64,000 nucleotides of DNA from Bacteroidia bacterium (GTDB lineage Bacteria > Bacteroidota > Bacteroidia > Bacteroidales > Paludibacteraceae), in contig SAAO01000024.1 in the NCBI GenBank assembly GCA_009929375.1, forward strand, positions 1 through 64,000. Direction: 5' to 3'. Below are positions 63,372 through 64,000 of this stretch, piece by piece. Position numbers and translations under genes: made by a program. The stretch's first letter is position 1; every line of letters begins with the position of its first letter. The notes below the pieces were generated by a model. It saw only the letters and a program-made list of their open reading frames with translations, had not been told where the DNA came from and ran no database searches.

Positions 63372-63724
63372 AAATAATTAATTATTAAGTAAATTAATAA
63401 TGAATGGAGCTGTAAAAGGGGACTAATTTGCTGAAAGGATGGAAATGAATTTACCATTTAGCATTTTTTTCTGTGGTTGCAAGCAGTCCAAATTTCTCCA
63501 CATATTTTTTAAATCGCTGCAAAATTAGTCAAACTTTTTCAATTATCAGTGCGATTAATGTATTTTAATGTTCGTAAAGTCATATATTCAGTTGTCATAA
63601 TTGTTTGGTTTCCTTTGGCCAAACCGCTGAAAAAAGCTTTACAGTGGGCTCTAGCTGAAAATATCTGTGTAAAAATTTTTGCTGAATCAAAATTTTTTAT
63701 ACTTTTGCACACGCAAATAAAGAA
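63372..63724. other. 353-bp divergent gap between metK and tRNA-Pro
   Basis: Minus strand TAATTTTG at 63530-63537 fits the -7 consensus for metK, giving a leader of about 150 nt. Plus strand TACTTTTG at 63700-63707, with TTTG at 63678-63681 18 bp upstream, is the tRNA-Pro promoter. A short hairpin GGTTT-N9-AAACC lies near 63608-63626. No gene was recognised. Confidence 0.55.
63700..63707 (+). promoter_or_regulatory. -7 box (TACTTTTG) with -33 TTTG, tRNA-Pro promoter
   Basis: TACTTTTG fits TAnnTTTG and a TTTG lies 18 bp upstream at 63678-63681. The tRNA begins 18 bp downstream. Confidence 0.7.
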
Positions 63725-63800
63725 CGGGATGTAGCTCAGCCCGGTTTAGAGTACTCGTCTGGGGGGCGAGTGGTCGCAAGTTCGAATCTTGTCATCCCGA
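63725..63800 (+). tRNA. tRNA-Pro (anticodon GGG)
   Basis: The 76-nt cloverleaf has acceptor CGGGATG with CATCCCG, D arm GCTC-AGCCCGGTTTA-GAGT, anticodon stem CTCGT with GCGAG around the loop CTGGGGG (anticodon GGG, reading CCC and CCU) and T arm CAAG-TTCGAAT-CTTG. A73 follows; CCA is not encoded. A terminator follows 12 bp later. Confidence 0.96.
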
Positions 63801-63812
63801 CTGCTGAGAATG

Positions 63813-63847
63813 AAAGACTTACACTGAAAAGTGTAAGTCTTTTTTTA
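63813..63847 (+). terminator. Terminator after tRNA-Pro
   Basis: Arms AAAGACTTACACT (63813-63825) and AGTGTAAGTCTTT (63830-63842) surround a GAAA tetraloop and are followed by T. Confidence 0.9.
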
Positions 63848-63873
63848 TTCTGGCTTGTGTGCATTTAATTTGC

Positions 63874-63881
63874 TATCTTTG
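63874..63881 (+). promoter_or_regulatory. -7 box (TATCTTTG) of the gene at the right edge
   Basis: TATCTTTG is a full match with a TTG at 63854-63856, 17 bp upstream. The ATG at 63954 follows 72 bp later. Confidence 0.55.
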
Positions 63882-63953
63882 TTTTGTTCTGCCTGGGTTT
63901 TCTGTTTGTTAAGAAATCCGATATTAATGTATATTTATAAAAATCCGATTATC

Positions 63954-64000
63954 ATGTTTCGAAAAATTGTAGCCATAGAGCCTGTGAGTTTAATTCCTTC
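63954..64000 (+). CDS. Partial CDS cut by the right edge, unidentified
   Basis: ATG at 63954 opens a frame reading MFRKIVAIEPVSLIP before the window ends. A promoter candidate lies upstream. Too little is present to name the product; a cytosolic protein beginning with a beta strand (KIVAIEP), as in Rossmann-type enzymes, is possible. Confidence 0.5.
   Translation, partial: MFRKIVAIEPVSLIP

Noticed and set aside
63372-63560. Possible SAM riboswitch upstream of metK
   Set aside because: I could not find a SAM-I, SAM-II or other known aptamer pattern; only a -7 box and AT-rich leader were seen.

Overview
The window looks like chromosomal DNA of a Bacteroidota bacterium, most likely an anaerobic member of the order Bacteroidales (a Paludibacter or Dysgonomonas-like relative would fit). 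The signs are: promoters with the Bacteroidota -7 box TAnnTTTG upstream of many genes and both tRNAs, weak Shine-Dalgarno signals, TonB-dependent receptors paired with lipoproteins, type IX secretion (a PorE-like protein and two proteins with C-terminal type A sorting-like domains), a monomeric [FeFe] hydrogenase, and a 47-bp-repeat type II CRISPR array of the Bacteroidota kind. Gene content is mostly housekeeping and collinear; no phage, IS transposase or integrase gene was seen.

Layout. 1-712: right end of a CRISPR array (cas genes, if present, lie outside the left edge). 0.9-3.1 kb: groL and groS, leftward, with a sigma-54-type promoter candidate. 3.1-7.3 kb: GT2 glycosyltransferase, SRPBCC protein, tocopherol-cyclase-like protein, secreted GH53 endo-galactanase. 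7.7-10.9 kb: DUF1015 protein plus PorE-like OmpA lipoprotein. 11-14.9 kb: thyA, folA, asnA, rpe. 15-22.1 kb: comEC, nrnA, an apgM-family gene, thrC, ribE. 22.3-30 kb: membrane NUDIX protein, DUF454, [FeFe] hydrogenase, TetR, nucleoside-recognition transporter, DUF2147, flavin-binding protein, AraC. 30-37 kb: GH105, panE, lpxH, DUF59, thioesterase, O-methyltransferase, M16 peptidase. 37-41.7 kb: a low-GC lipoprotein and TonB receptor. 42-46.6 kb: DUF2520, small membrane protein, lipoprotein, C10 cysteine protease. 47-51 kb: EamA transporter, tRNA-Ser(CGA), a HigBA toxin-antitoxin pair whose toxin has an in-frame TAG, sucD and sucC. 51-59 kb: a divergent Xus-like iron/siderophore locus. 59-64 kb: PBP1A, DCC protein, metK, tRNA-Pro(GGG) and the start of another gene.

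Working together: thyA and folA form the thymidylate/folate cycle; the apgM-family protein and ThrC probably carry out the last threonine steps; GH53 and GH105 attack pectic side chains and unsaturated pectic oligomers; PorE-like protein, GH53 and the C10 protease belong to type IX secretion; the receptor, DUF4374 lipoprotein, PepSY-flavodoxin reductase, DUF2271 and ankyrin proteins form one iron-acquisition unit.

The most striking non-coding signal is that many intergenic gaps hold short word-like palindromic elements, about ten families, several present more than once. Other points worth attention are the sigma-54-like groESL promoter, the composition break inside the 39-41.7 kb TonB receptor exactly at the plug-barrel junction, and the nonsense codon in higB beneath an intact operator.
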